A DNA stretch of 64,000 bases from the NCBI RefSeq assembly GCF_039543205.1, contig NZ_BAABJH010000001.1:1054001-1118000 (forward strand). The letters run 5' to 3'. Positions 53,443 through 62,600 of this stretch are shown piece by piece. The notes beneath the pieces were generated by a model. It saw only the letters and a program-made list of their open reading frames with translations, made no database searches and had not been told where the DNA came from. Made by a program: the position numbers and the translations under genes. Every line of letters starts with the position of its first letter. Positions within the stretch are counted from its first letter, which is position 1. This stretch comes from Flaviramulus_B aquimarinus (lineage in GTDB: Bacteria > Bacteroidota > Bacteroidia > Flavobacteriales > Flavobacteriaceae).

Positions 53443-54231
53443 ATGAAACATCAAATATCAATCATAATTCCTATTTTAAATGAAGAAGCCTATATTGGTA
53501 AATTGCTCGAGCATTTACTAGCAAATGCTTCATCAAAAAATGTATCTGAAATTATTGTTGTTGATGGTGGCAGCAAAGATGAAAGCCAAGATATTGTTCA
53601 AGCATTTGTTAATTTTAATAGTAAAATGCGTAAAGAAGCGTATCATTATATAGACCATACGTTTTTAGATTTTAAACCCGCACCTAAGCAAACACTTAAA
53701 ACTCAAATAAAACTTATAAACTCAAAAAAAGGGCGGGCTAAACAAATGAATTTAGCTGAAAAAGCCAGCAATGGCAATATCCTATATTTTCTGCACACGG
53801 ATTCTTTACCGCCTAAAAATTTTGACCAATATATTATAAACGAAGTTAAAAAAGGAAATACAGCTGGTTGTTTTAGAATGCAATTTAACAGTACCCATTG
53901 GTGGTTGCGCTTAGCAAGCTGGCTCACCAAATTCAGTTGGCGTGCTTGCAGAGGCGGGGATCAAAGTCAGTTTATAACCAGAAAATTATTTAACGATATT
54001 GGTGGTTATGATGAACGCTATACGATTTATGAAGACAACATTTTAATAAATGAATTATTCGCTAGAAAACAATTTGTAGTCATCAATAAAAAAATCCATA
54101 CGTCAGCTAGATTATATAAAAAACATGGTATTTGGAAATTACAATACCATTATTGGATAATCTATATAAAAAGATGGTTTGGGGCTGATGCCGATGAACT
54201 TTATAGCTATTATAAAAAGAAGATTTCTTAG
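53443..54231 (+). CDS. family 2 glycosyltransferase, arsenosugar type (TIGR04283)
   Basis: 262 residues from MKHQISIIIPILNEE; an ATG at 53404, overlapping the previous stop, would add 13 residues. GT-A fold signs: IIPILNEEAYIGKLLEHLL, VDGGSKDES, KGRAKQMNLAEKASNG, the DxD-like HTDSLPP, FRACRGGDQSQF-like WRACRGGDQSQF and YTIYEDNIL. It transfers a sugar or polyol phosphate onto the arsenical ribose in this cluster (inference from family naming). Last gene of the ten-gene cluster, convergent with the phosphoesterase 4 bp away. Confidence 0.92.
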   Translation: MKHQISIIIPILNEEAYIGKLLEHLLANASSKNVSEIIVVDGGSKDESQDIVQAFVNFNSKMRKEAYHYIDHTFLDFKPAPKQTLKTQIKLINSKKGRAKQMNLAEKASNGNILYFLHTDSLPPKNFDQYIINEVKKGNTAGCFRMQFNSTHWWLRLASWLTKFSWRACRGGDQSQFITRKLFNDIGGYDERYTIYEDNILINELFARKQFVVINKKIHTSARLYKKHGIWKLQYHYWIIYIKRWFGADADELYSYYKKKIS

Positions 54232-54235
54232 CAGA

Positions 54236-54967
54236 TTAATCCTTATTCCTACCCTTTTCATTTGGATATAAAACAGGCAAATTATCACTTTGAAACACTT
54301 GCTTTGTATTTACATCTAGACCTGACAATCTTCCTTTAAACGCCGCACCAGTATCAATATTCCAAACGTTTACAGCATGCATGGGTACATCAGAATTAAA
54401 ATTGGTGGTTGGTGTATGCCCGATATAAATTTCTTTATAATGCTTTAATCTATTTGGGTATATTGCTGAATCTTTCTCAATACGTTTATCCATAGTTAAA
54501 GCCATTTCCCAAAGTGTTCTATCAAAATAAAATGTGGTTTCAAAAACCTCTTTATTGACACCGTGCATTGATGTAAATCCTGCATGAAGAAACAATCGAT
54601 TTTCATCATCTAAATAATACAAAGGCATATTTTCAAGACATTCTAAATGTCGCTTTTTATCGGCTTCAGAAAACCCCTCATAACTTTCTATGGTTTCCTT
54701 TCCACCATGCATATACCATGTTGGATTTACATCACCGCTCTTTAGCCATGCTTCACACCAAACATCATGATTTCCTTTAATAAAAACACAATGAATGTTT
54801 TCTGAAAGTTCAATTAAAAACTGAATAACTTGAGCAGATTCACTCCAACCATCCACATAATCGCCTACAAAAATCAAGGTATCTTCATCTTTTACTTCCA
54901 TTTTATTTAATAGCTGGATTAATGCTTTTAAACCGCCATGTATATCACCTATTGCTAAAGTTCTCAT
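54236..54967 (-). CDS. metallophosphoesterase (Ser/Thr-phosphatase family)
   Basis: 243 residues with the metal-binding signature in order: GDIHGG (7-12), GDYVDG, GNHD, and a late GHTPT with His. Such enzymes hydrolyse phosphoproteins, diadenosine tetraphosphate or other phosphoesters. It lies convergent to the arsenosugar cluster and divergent from pyruvate carboxylase, so its link to either is uncertain. Confidence 0.92.
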   Translation of the reverse strand: MRTLAIGDIHGGLKALIQLLNKMEVKDEDTLIFVGDYVDGWSESAQVIQFLIELSENIHCVFIKGNHDVWCEAWLKSGDVNPTWYMHGGKETIESYEGFSEADKKRHLECLENMPLYYLDDENRLFLHAGFTSMHGVNKEVFETTFYFDRTLWEMALTMDKRIEKDSAIYPNRLKHYKEIYIGHTPTTNFNSDVPMHAVNVWNIDTGAAFKGRLSGLDVNTKQVFQSDNLPVLYPNEKGRNKD

Positions 54968-55143
54968 ATCAAAAATTTTGACAAAACTAACAGATTCATT
55001 TTAAGATTAATATACATAACACATTAAATTTAGATTAAAAGATTTTTGTTTTTAGCATTTTTCACTATTAGAGCAACTAGATATAAGCAGACTTTAAGTA
55101 TATTTAGTTGAAATTTTATTTTAAGCCACTAAAAACCATCACA

Positions 55144-58100
55144 TTGAAAATCAAAAAAGTACTTATCGCTAATCGAGGTGAAATTGCTATTAGAATATTT
55201 AGAGCTTGCACAGAGATTAACGTAAAAACCGTTGGTGTTTATACTTTTGAAGACCGCTACTCATTACACAGATACAAAGCAGATGAATCTTATCAAATAG
55301 GTGAAGACCATGAGCCTTTAAAACCTTATTTGAATATTAATGCCATTATAAAAGTAGCTATTGAAAATGGTGTGAATGCTATTCATCCAGGCTATGGATT
55401 CTTATCCGAAAATGCCAATTTTGCTCAAGCATGTGAAGATAATGGCATTATTTTTATTGGTCCAAAAGTGTCCGTTTTAAAAGCTTTAGGCGATAAAATT
55501 ACTGCTAAACAAGTGGCTATGGCTAATACTATCCCTATTATTAGAAGTAACGAAAAACCTCTAAAAACTATTGATGTAGCTATTGACGAAGCTAAAAAAA
55601 TCGGGTATCCCATTATGCTTAAAGCTGCTTCTGGTGGTGGTGGCAGAGGCATGCGCGTTATTAGAAAAGAAGACGAGTTAAAGAAAGCTTTTAATGAGAG
55701 TAAACGCGAGGCATTAAATGCCTTTGGTGATGATACGGTATTTCTTGAAAAGTTTGTAGAAAACCCAAAACATATAGAAATTCAAATTGTTGCCGATAGC
55801 TATGGTAATACTGTTCATTTATTTGAAAGGGACTGTTCTGTACAAAGGCGCTACCAAAAAGTAATTGAATTTGCACCGTCTTTTGGCTTAAAAGAAGATA
55901 CAAAACAAGCTTTATATGATTATGCTATTAAAATATGTAAAGCTGTAAATTATAATAATATTGGTACGGTTGAATTTTTAGTGGATGATGATAATTCTAT
56001 CTATTTCATCGAGGTAAACCCGAGAGTTCAAGTGGAACATACCGTTACCGAAGTTATTACTAATATAGATTTAATAAAAGCCCAATTGTTTATTGCTGGT
56101 GGCTACAAACTTTCAGATGAACAGATTAAAATTGGCAGTCAAGATTCTATAAAAATAAACGGTTATGCACTACAATGTAGAATAACAACAGAAGATCCTC
56201 AGAATGATTTTAAACCCGATTACGGAACGGTTTCAGCTTACAGAAGTGCTTCTGGTTTTGGAATTCGTTTAGATGCTGGTAGTATATATCAAGGAGCAAA
56301 AATTTCACCATTTTTTGATTCCATGTTAGTAAAAGTAACGGCTAATAGCCGAACACTTGATGGTGCCAGCAGAAAAATACGCCGAGCATTAGCAGAATTT
56401 AGAATTCGAGGTGTGAAAACTAATATGCGTTTTCTTGATAATATTTTGCAGCATGACACTTTTAGACAAGGTAAAGCAACTGTTAATTTCATTAAAGCTA
56501 ATCCCAGTTTATTCGTTTTTAAAGCTCCTAGAAATCGAGCTACAAAGCTGATTACTTATTTAGGTGATGTTATTGTAAACGGGAATCCTGACGTAAAAAA
56601 GGTAGACCCTTCCAAAACATTTGTTTTGCCTAAAGTACCAAAGTTTGATGCCAATGCTGAATATGAGGAGGGCACTAAAGATTTACTGACTAAATTAGGT
56701 CCAGAAAAATTTTCGCAATGGCTAATCAATGAAAAAAAAGTTCATTTTACAGATACCACCATGCGCGATGCTCACCAAAGTTTATTAGCAACACGCATGC
56801 GTACTTACGATATGCTAAAAGTAGCTGAAGGCTATGCAAAAAACCATCCTGATATTTTCAGCATGGAAGTTTGGGGCGGCGCCACCTTTGATGTTTGCTT
56901 ACGCTTCCTTCAAGAAAACCCATGGGAAAGATTAAGATTGTTGCGTAAAGCCATGCCCAATCTACTCTTACAAATGCTTATAAGAGGCTCAAATGGTGTG
57001 GGCTACAAAGCGTATTCAGACAATGTAATTGGTGAGTTTGTTGAACAGTCTTGGGAAAACGGCGTTGATATCTTTAGGATTTTCGATTCACTTAACTGGA
57101 TGAAATCTTTAGGTCCATGTATTGAACATGTGCGTACACGAACTGGAGGTTTAGCAGAAGGCTCTATATGTTACACTAATGATATTTTAAATCCTGAAAA
57201 CACAAAATACAATTTAAAATATTACATAAACCTTGCAAAAGAAATTGAAGGTGCTGGCGCTCATATTTTAGGCGTAAAAGACATGGCTGGTTTACTAAAA
57301 CCCTATGCCGCTTATGAACTTATTTCGGCATTAAAATCTGAATTAAACATTCCAATACATTTACATACCCATGACACCTCATCCATCCAATCGGCAACTT
57401 ACATAAAAGCTATTGAAGCTGGTGTTGATGTGGTCGATGTAGCACTTGGTGGATTATCCGGATTGACTTCGCAACCTAATTTTAACTCGGTTGTAGAAAT
57501 GTTAAAATTTCAAGATAGGGCCAGTACAATTAATATTGATTCCTTAAATGACTATTCAAATTACTGGGAAGCTGTTCGCGAATATTATTATCCTTTTGAA
57601 TCTGGTTTAAAAGCAGGTTCTGGCGAGGTCTTTAAGCATGAAATTCCTGGAGGACAGTATTCCAATTTAAAACCACAAGCGCAAGCCTTAGGATTGGAAG
57701 ACCGTTTTCATGAAATCACAAAAATGTACGGCGAGGTAAATACACTTTTTGGAGATATTGTTAAAGTAACCCCAAGCTCTAAAGTGGTTGGAGATATGGC
57801 ACAATATTTAGTAAGTAACAACTTAAGCATACAAGATGTTATTGAGCACGGAGAAACCATTTCTTTCCCGCAATCTGTAATGGACCTGTTTAAAGGGGAA
57901 TTAGGACAACCTGTTGGTGGTTTCCCTAAAAAGCTTCAAAAGCTGGTTTTAAAGGATCAGAAACCATATACGGATCGACCAAATGCACATATGCAGCCCA
58001 TAGACATTGATAAAGAATATGACGCTTTTAAAAAAATCTTTGAGCACGATTTAAGTAGAAAAATAGATTATACGGACTTTCTGTCTTATCAGCTCTATCC

Positions 58101-58596
58101 TAAAGTATTTACCGATGCTTTTAACCTGCATTTAAAGTATGATAACCTCATGAATTTGCCGACCAAGAATTTCTTTTATGGTATGGAAATAGGTGAAGAG
58201 ATTATAATAAACTTAGACAAAGGAAAAACACTTCTTGTAACATTAGATTCCATTGGTAAAGCCAATAGAGATGGTATGGTTACCGTATATTTTAAAGTAA
58301 ATGGGCAAGGAAGAAGTGTGGAAATCAAGGATACGTCTATTAAAATTGATAAGGTTGAAAATGTAAAGGCTGATAAAGCGCATGATAATCAAATAGGTGC
58401 GCCTTTACAAGGCATGCTATCTACCATTTTAGTGAAACGAGGCGATAAAGTGGTTAAAAACCAACCTTTATTTATTATTGAAGCTATGAAAATGGAAACA
58501 ACCATTACAGCAAATACAGATGCTACAGTCAAGAAAATTGTATTAAAAACCGGAGGCATGGTAAACTCAGAAGATTTAATTATAATATTGGAATAG
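55144..58596 (+). CDS. pyc: pyruvate carboxylase
   Basis: 1,150 residues from a TTG at 55144 (MKIKKVLIANRGEIAIRIFR), the normal family length; a TTG at 55108 adds 12 residues without family support. Biotin carboxylase (about 1-455: HPGYGFLSENANFAQ, ASGGGGRGMRV, EVNPRVQVEHTVTE), carboxyltransferase (about 530-800: FTDTTMRDAHQSLLATRMR), a PYC_OADA region, and a biotinyl domain with Lys1116 in EAMKMET. It makes oxaloacetate from pyruvate and bicarbonate using ATP. A near-match TATATTTA lies at 55099-55106. Confidence 0.96.
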   Translation: MKIKKVLIANRGEIAIRIFRACTEINVKTVGVYTFEDRYSLHRYKADESYQIGEDHEPLKPYLNINAIIKVAIENGVNAIHPGYGFLSENANFAQACEDNGIIFIGPKVSVLKALGDKITAKQVAMANTIPIIRSNEKPLKTIDVAIDEAKKIGYPIMLKAASGGGGRGMRVIRKEDELKKAFNESKREALNAFGDDTVFLEKFVENPKHIEIQIVADSYGNTVHLFERDCSVQRRYQKVIEFAPSFGLKEDTKQALYDYAIKICKAVNYNNIGTVEFLVDDDNSIYFIEVNPRVQVEHTVTEVITNIDLIKAQLFIAGGYKLSDEQIKIGSQDSIKINGYALQCRITTEDPQNDFKPDYGTVSAYRSASGFGIRLDAGSIYQGAKISPFFDSMLVKVTANSRTLDGASRKIRRALAEFRIRGVKTNMRFLDNILQHDTFRQGKATVNFIKANPSLFVFKAPRNRATKLITYLGDVIVNGNPDVKKVDPSKTFVLPKVPKFDANAEYEEGTKDLLTKLGPEKFSQWLINEKKVHFTDTTMRDAHQSLLATRMRTYDMLKVAEGYAKNHPDIFSMEVWGGATFDVCLRFLQENPWERLRLLRKAMPNLLLQMLIRGSNGVGYKAYSDNVIGEFVEQSWENGVDIFRIFDSLNWMKSLGPCIEHVRTRTGGLAEGSICYTNDILNPENTKYNLKYYINLAKEIEGAGAHILGVKDMAGLLKPYAAYELISALKSELNIPIHLHTHDTSSIQSATYIKAIEAGVDVVDVALGGLSGLTSQPNFNSVVEMLKFQDRASTINIDSLNDYSNYWEAVREYYYPFESGLKAGSGEVFKHEIPGGQYSNLKPQAQALGLEDRFHEITKMYGEVNTLFGDIVKVTPSSKVVGDMAQYLVSNNLSIQDVIEHGETISFPQSVMDLFKGELGQPVGGFPKKLQKLVLKDQKPYTDRPNAHMQPIDIDKEYDAFKKIFEHDLSRKIDYTDFLSYQLYPKVFTDAFNLHLKYDNLMNLPTKNFFYGMEIGEEIIINLDKGKTLLVTLDSIGKANRDGMVTVYFKVNGQGRSVEIKDTSIKIDKVENVKADKAHDNQIGAPLQGMLSTILVKRGDKVVKNQPLFIIEAMKMETTITANTDATVKKIVLKTGGMVNSEDLIIILE

Positions 58597-58626
58597 GACT
58601 ATTTTAAAAATATTGTCCAATTCCAA
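58588..58626. terminator. imperfect inverted repeat over two convergent stops
   Basis: TTGGAAT (58588-58594), GGAC and ATTTT pair with AAAAT, GTCC and ATTCCAA (58620-58626). The pyc stop and the end of the Omp85-like gene (7 bp apart) are both inside it. It is likely a shared bidirectional terminator. Confidence 0.55.
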
Positions 58627-59869
58627 ATACAAAACCATTGGTTGTGTCTTTTGTGACTCCATAGCCATAATCGATTCTAAAAATGGCATTGTATATTTTT
58701 TTATGTATAAAGCGAAGTCCTAAGCCTGGATGTATTTTAACGTTATCCATTTTCCCGAAATCGCTAAAATCGCCTCCTGGATTTCGCCAAGTACCCGCAT
58801 CTACAAAGGCATTACCTTGTAAAGCAAACCATCCTTTTTCATAAAGTGTATGTCTGTATTCTGTATTCAAAACAACCACACCAGTGCCCCTATCTATGGT
58901 ATTACCTACCCCACGAACATTTAAATTATTATCGACTGAAAAAGGTGCGAATGGTGTATTATCATTTGTAGACAAACCTAAGCGCAATCTATTTGCCCAA
59001 TTCCCTTTATCGCCCACACGCTTAAACAGAAAAAAATCGTTCCACCCTATAAAAAAACTAGGCAACATAGCATCTGTAGATGTTACATACTGAAAATTAA
59101 ATTGACTTCTAAACCCTGAAATATACTGATAATAATAGTCTAAGTTATTATATTCATAAATCCCTTTTAATAACCATTTATGAACATTTAATTCTTGTGG
59201 AACGTTTGGGTTTGTAGCACCGAATTTATATTCATAATCTTCAACAAAATAATTCAAACCTAATTCAAGTCTATTTTTAAAATTAAACTCATACAAACCT
59301 AAGACCTCAAACGATTTATTATTATACTTATAATCTGATGAAGTATTATCAAAAAAAACAGGTTCTTGTGTAGTTAAATCTTGATGGTTAACGGCAAGCC
59401 CAAATTTTTTGGAAAACAAATAAGGGGCTCTAAAATTCAGCGCATAACTGCTATAAATATCTTTTTGGTAAAAACCACCAAACGTTATATTTCTTCCTAA
59501 CAGGTTAAACTCATAAAGTCCTAAACGGTATGCAAATTCATCATCGTTAGTGGTATAAATATTTGCGGATGGAATGAGCGTAAAATTTTCTTCTACATTA
59601 TAAAACACATTATATTGATTCCCTTCTGAGTGAAACACTTGATAATATACATGCGATACCGATGGCAAACGTTTTAAGCGTATAATATCTTGTTCGATAA
59701 CTGTTGAATCCAAAACACTTCCTGAAGCAATGGTAGAGATACTTTTTATAAAGGACGCTTTTATTTTTTTATTTCCTTGAATTTTCAAATCATGTACGGT
59801 ATACTCTTGAGCACAAATACTTGAGACCATAAAACTAAACAATACAAGAAAGGGTACTAACTTTTTCAT
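58604..59869 (-). CDS. small Omp85/BamA-like outer-membrane protein
   Basis: About 421 residues from ATG at 59869 (MKKLVPFLVLFSFMVSSICA signal). After the signal there is a single POTRA-like domain (about 24-100; EYTVHDLKIQGNKKIKASFI, LKRLPSVSHVYYQV), then a 16-strand type barrel with NLNVRGVGNT where the L6 motif (usually VRGF/Y) should be, and a C-terminal Phe (GIGQYF). It is too short for BamA (normally five POTRA domains), so it is probably a specialised translocator or secretion partner. The start overlaps the upstream stop (ATGA), so the pair is co-translated. Confidence 0.85.
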   Translation of the reverse strand: MKKLVPFLVLFSFMVSSICAQEYTVHDLKIQGNKKIKASFIKSISTIASGSVLDSTVIEQDIIRLKRLPSVSHVYYQVFHSEGNQYNVFYNVEENFTLIPSANIYTTNDDEFAYRLGLYEFNLLGRNITFGGFYQKDIYSSYALNFRAPYLFSKKFGLAVNHQDLTTQEPVFFDNTSSDYKYNNKSFEVLGLYEFNFKNRLELGLNYFVEDYEYKFGATNPNVPQELNVHKWLLKGIYEYNNLDYYYQYISGFRSQFNFQYVTSTDAMLPSFFIGWNDFFLFKRVGDKGNWANRLRLGLSTNDNTPFAPFSVDNNLNVRGVGNTIDRGTGVVVLNTEYRHTLYEKGWFALQGNAFVDAGTWRNPGGDFSDFGKMDNVKIHPGLGLRFIHKKIYNAIFRIDYGYGVTKDTTNGFVFGIGQYF

Positions 59870-60594
59870 TCGGAAATAAATAGTTTTTGAATCACCCAAT
59901 TTACCCAATTATCTTTACTTACATCCATTAATGTAAAATTATAATTTTCGTTCAAAATCAAGTTTGGAGGAGCCTCAGTAGTTATATTTAATACAACGTT
60001 ATTGGTGTTGTAATATTGAAATTGATTTTCAAAAGTATAGGTTCCTGACAATAGATTATTATTTTCATCTGAAACGACTTGAAAGTATATCGCATTATCG
60101 CCAACGGGATTGTCTATCCATACAAAATTTGGCATTCCAGGTGCTTGTTGATTAATTGCAACCTCATCATTCCAAACAGTAGGTTTATAGAATTGTTTGG
60201 TCCGAATTGGGTTTGATATTTTAATTTCGCCATCTAACTTAAAAGTGATAATAATCCACTTCTCATTAGCACTACTTTGCGTAAACATTCCTAAATATCC
60301 ATTAAAAAAAGGGGTGCTATTCTGTAAAACCCTTGTGTAATTTAAAAAAATGTTACTATCAACTTGGTCATTATTTGTTTCGTAATATCGAATGTCTGTT
60401 GCACCTTCTTCTAGATAATAAAAAGTCAGGATATCTCCAGAATTTTTATCACTAGCAGCACAAGCAATAACAGCACCTGTTTCAAAAGTGTTTCCTTCTA
60501 TATAAGTTGCTAAAGTTTGTAACATATCATCGTTGTCTTCCGAACAAGACATGAGGACAAAAAAATACATAATGATGTATCTTATCTTTTTCAT
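59866..60594 (-). CDS. hypothetical lipoprotein between the GH113-like and Omp85-like genes
   Basis: 242 residues with lipobox MYFFVLMSCSED, followed by an acidic, beta-rich domain (GDILTFYYLEEGATD, WVNWVIQKLFISE). I recognise no family. Its ATG overlaps the upstream stop and its stop overlaps the downstream start (ATGA on both sides), a tight three-gene unit. It could be an accessory or ligand of the small Omp85-like protein or a glycan-binding protein. Confidence 0.7.
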   Translation of the reverse strand: MKKIRYIIMYFFVLMSCSEDNDDMLQTLATYIEGNTFETGAVIACAASDKNSGDILTFYYLEEGATDIRYYETNNDQVDSNIFLNYTRVLQNSTPFFNGYLGMFTQSSANEKWIIITFKLDGEIKISNPIRTKQFYKPTVWNDEVAINQQAPGMPNFVWIDNPVGDNAIYFQVVSDENNNLLSGTYTFENQFQYYNTNNVVLNITTEAPPNLILNENYNFTLMDVSKDNWVNWVIQKLFISE

Positions 60595-61595
60595 TTCAAA
60601 CGATATTGCTTTCTTACTAAAGCTTCTACGGGTTTGTTTTGTGGTGTAAATCTGGAATTGTTTTCACCTCCTACGTTTTCATGATTATGAAACCATTTCC
60701 AAATAAAACCACCAGCAAACCAATCCTCTTTCCAAAACGTTTCAAATAAGGCTTGGGTTGTATTGGTTTGGGCCTCCATGTTTATTTGATTCATGCTTCT
60801 ATCACTTTTCCAAGGTTCTTTTCCGGAGTAATCAACACTTCTATAACCATACTCTGTAAATAAAATAGGTTTATCATGCTTTTCCGAGATTGAATTAACG
60901 ACTTGTTTATGAGCCTTCCATGCTTCTAAACATTCTTGAACTGTTGGTGTTTTACTATGGCTTACTGGAAAATAAGCATCTACGCCTATAAAATCTAGTT
61001 TATCCCAAAAGGGTGTTCTTTTAAACTCATCCCAATTTGCGGCATAGGTTAGTTTGCCTTTGTAGCTAACTTTTATATTTTTTATTAATGTAAACCAATA
61101 TGCTGGTCTGTTATCTATAAATTTCTCCAATTCTGTTCCAATACAAAATATATCTACTTTTAAATCTTGAGCTAATTGAGCATATTCCAAAATAAATTTT
61201 GAATATGAATCTTCAAAGGTTTTCCAATCGGCTTCATTTTGCATGTCTATAAATCCTGTAAACTCACCACGCCAAACCCAAATTTGTGGTTTTAGCATAA
61301 TTTTAATACCCTTTTTTTTAAGCTCTTGAATATATTGTTTTGCACCAGCTTTGGTTTCTCCAAACCATTGTCTAGTTGTATTAAAAACCAGTTCTGGGGC
61401 ATCTAAATTTTTCACAAACCCAAAAGGCATAACTGCAGCATAATTAGCATTAACACTCACTACGGGATTGGTATGACTCTCATTAACCACCTCATTGGAA
61501 GCGACAAAACTCACGCCATTAATCTTATTGGTTTGCGTACTACAAGACTGAATACTTAGAGTTAATATAACAATGAGGAGCTTAAACTTTTTCAT
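60591..61595 (-). CDS. GH113-like TIM-barrel glycoside hydrolase lipoprotein
   Basis: 334 residues with lipobox LSIQSC (Cys18). The TIM barrel has KPQIWVWRGEFTG, acid/base candidate Glu155 in CIGTELEKFI, FIGVDAYFPV and nucleophile candidate Glu248 in ILFTEYGYRS, then GGFIWKWFHNHE. GH113 members are mannanases or related; the exact specificity cannot be read here. First gene of a tight operon with the lipoprotein and small Omp85-like protein. Confidence 0.85.
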   Translation of the reverse strand: MKKFKLLIVILTLSIQSCSTQTNKINGVSFVASNEVVNESHTNPVVSVNANYAAVMPFGFVKNLDAPELVFNTTRQWFGETKAGAKQYIQELKKKGIKIMLKPQIWVWRGEFTGFIDMQNEADWKTFEDSYSKFILEYAQLAQDLKVDIFCIGTELEKFIDNRPAYWFTLIKNIKVSYKGKLTYAANWDEFKRTPFWDKLDFIGVDAYFPVSHSKTPTVQECLEAWKAHKQVVNSISEKHDKPILFTEYGYRSVDYSGKEPWKSDRSMNQINMEAQTNTTQALFETFWKEDWFAGGFIWKWFHNHENVGGENNSRFTPQNKPVEALVRKQYRLK

Positions 61596-61629
61596 AACAT
61601 ATTTTAAACTCCTAATTTACTATTATTCA

Positions 61630-62562
61630 TTAAAATAACGCTCTTAAACCTAAGCTAAAGGTTTGTCCTAATCCTTGAAAATTGTTTCCTCTTACAATCT
61701 TATTAAAAGACGCTTCCACATTTAACACATCGGTTAACTGGTATTTACCTCCAAAACCAAATGCTGTAGAGTTTTGTGCAAAGTCATTTCCTAAATCAAG
61801 TAAAAAAGCCTGTTGCGTATTTATAAATACTGTAGATTTTGTTGACGGGAAATAACTTAAAAAAACACTTAAAGGGAGCCCTAAGCTGTTATTAGCAAAT
61901 CGCTCGCTTGTATTTTCATCTGCACTAGCATCTGATCCTTTTTCGCCAAAATTAAATTTAAAATCAGCCTCTGTAAACAACTGCCATTTATTAGCTCCAA
62001 AAGTTTTATCATAGAAAAATTTAGTCTCCCAAGCATAGCTTCTTAAATCTAAATACGAGAATATATTATCACTTTGGTTTGAGTCTACTTCATCTTTAAA
62101 AATTGGAATATAAAATGAACTTGTAAATGAAAAATTACTAATATTTTTAAATGGTTGCACTCTAATAGAAGGCGCTAAAGTTGTTAAACCAGACCTTCTA
62201 TCATTACCATTATCTTCAAAACTAAAAACATCAAAAACAGATTGTCCGCCTAATGTGTTAGAACGTATTTGAAAAATTAAACCAACATTTACTCTAGCAT
62301 TATCACTTACACCTGTAAAAATTTCGGTAGTATTGGTGAAAAAGTTTTGTCTTGCTATTTTTTGAGATTCACTTCTTGAATTTGTCTGTTCTGTTTGTGT
62401 ATAAATACTATTAAAAAACTTAATATCCCATTGGCCTTTCTTTAATAGTTTTGAAGGTGTGTAGGTTTGTATAACACTTCCTTGGTTTTCTTCTAAATCT
62501 TCCTGAGAATACCCAGAATATGATATTATTGTTAGTACTAATATTGCGATTATTTTTTTCAT
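61630..62562 (-). CDS. outer-membrane beta-barrel protein
   Basis: 310 residues with a signal peptide (MKKIIAILVLTIISYSGYSQ) and alternating amphipathic strands throughout (IFTGVSDNARVNVGLIFQIR, KWQLFTEADFKFNFG), ending ...SLGLRALF with a terminal Phe as in barrel proteins. No N-terminal plug or catalytic domain. Likely a porin-like or transporter-type barrel; substrate unknown. It is upstream of the GH113-like gene on the same strand, with 34 bp between. Confidence 0.75.
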   Translation of the reverse strand: MKKIIAILVLTIISYSGYSQEDLEENQGSVIQTYTPSKLLKKGQWDIKFFNSIYTQTEQTNSRSESQKIARQNFFTNTTEIFTGVSDNARVNVGLIFQIRSNTLGGQSVFDVFSFEDNGNDRRSGLTTLAPSIRVQPFKNISNFSFTSSFYIPIFKDEVDSNQSDNIFSYLDLRSYAWETKFFYDKTFGANKWQLFTEADFKFNFGEKGSDASADENTSERFANNSLGLPLSVFLSYFPSTKSTVFINTQQAFLLDLGNDFAQNSTAFGFGGKYQLTDVLNVEASFNKIVRGNNFQGLGQTFSLGLRALF

Positions 62563-62600
62563 TATTCCTATTTTGATTTGTTATTATTCGTTTTTGGTTA

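Noticed and set aside
55108..55143. Upstream TTG start for pyruvate carboxylase
   Set aside because: The extra 12 residues are not seen at the start of the family, and the TTG at 55144 gives the usual MKIKKVLIANRGE start.
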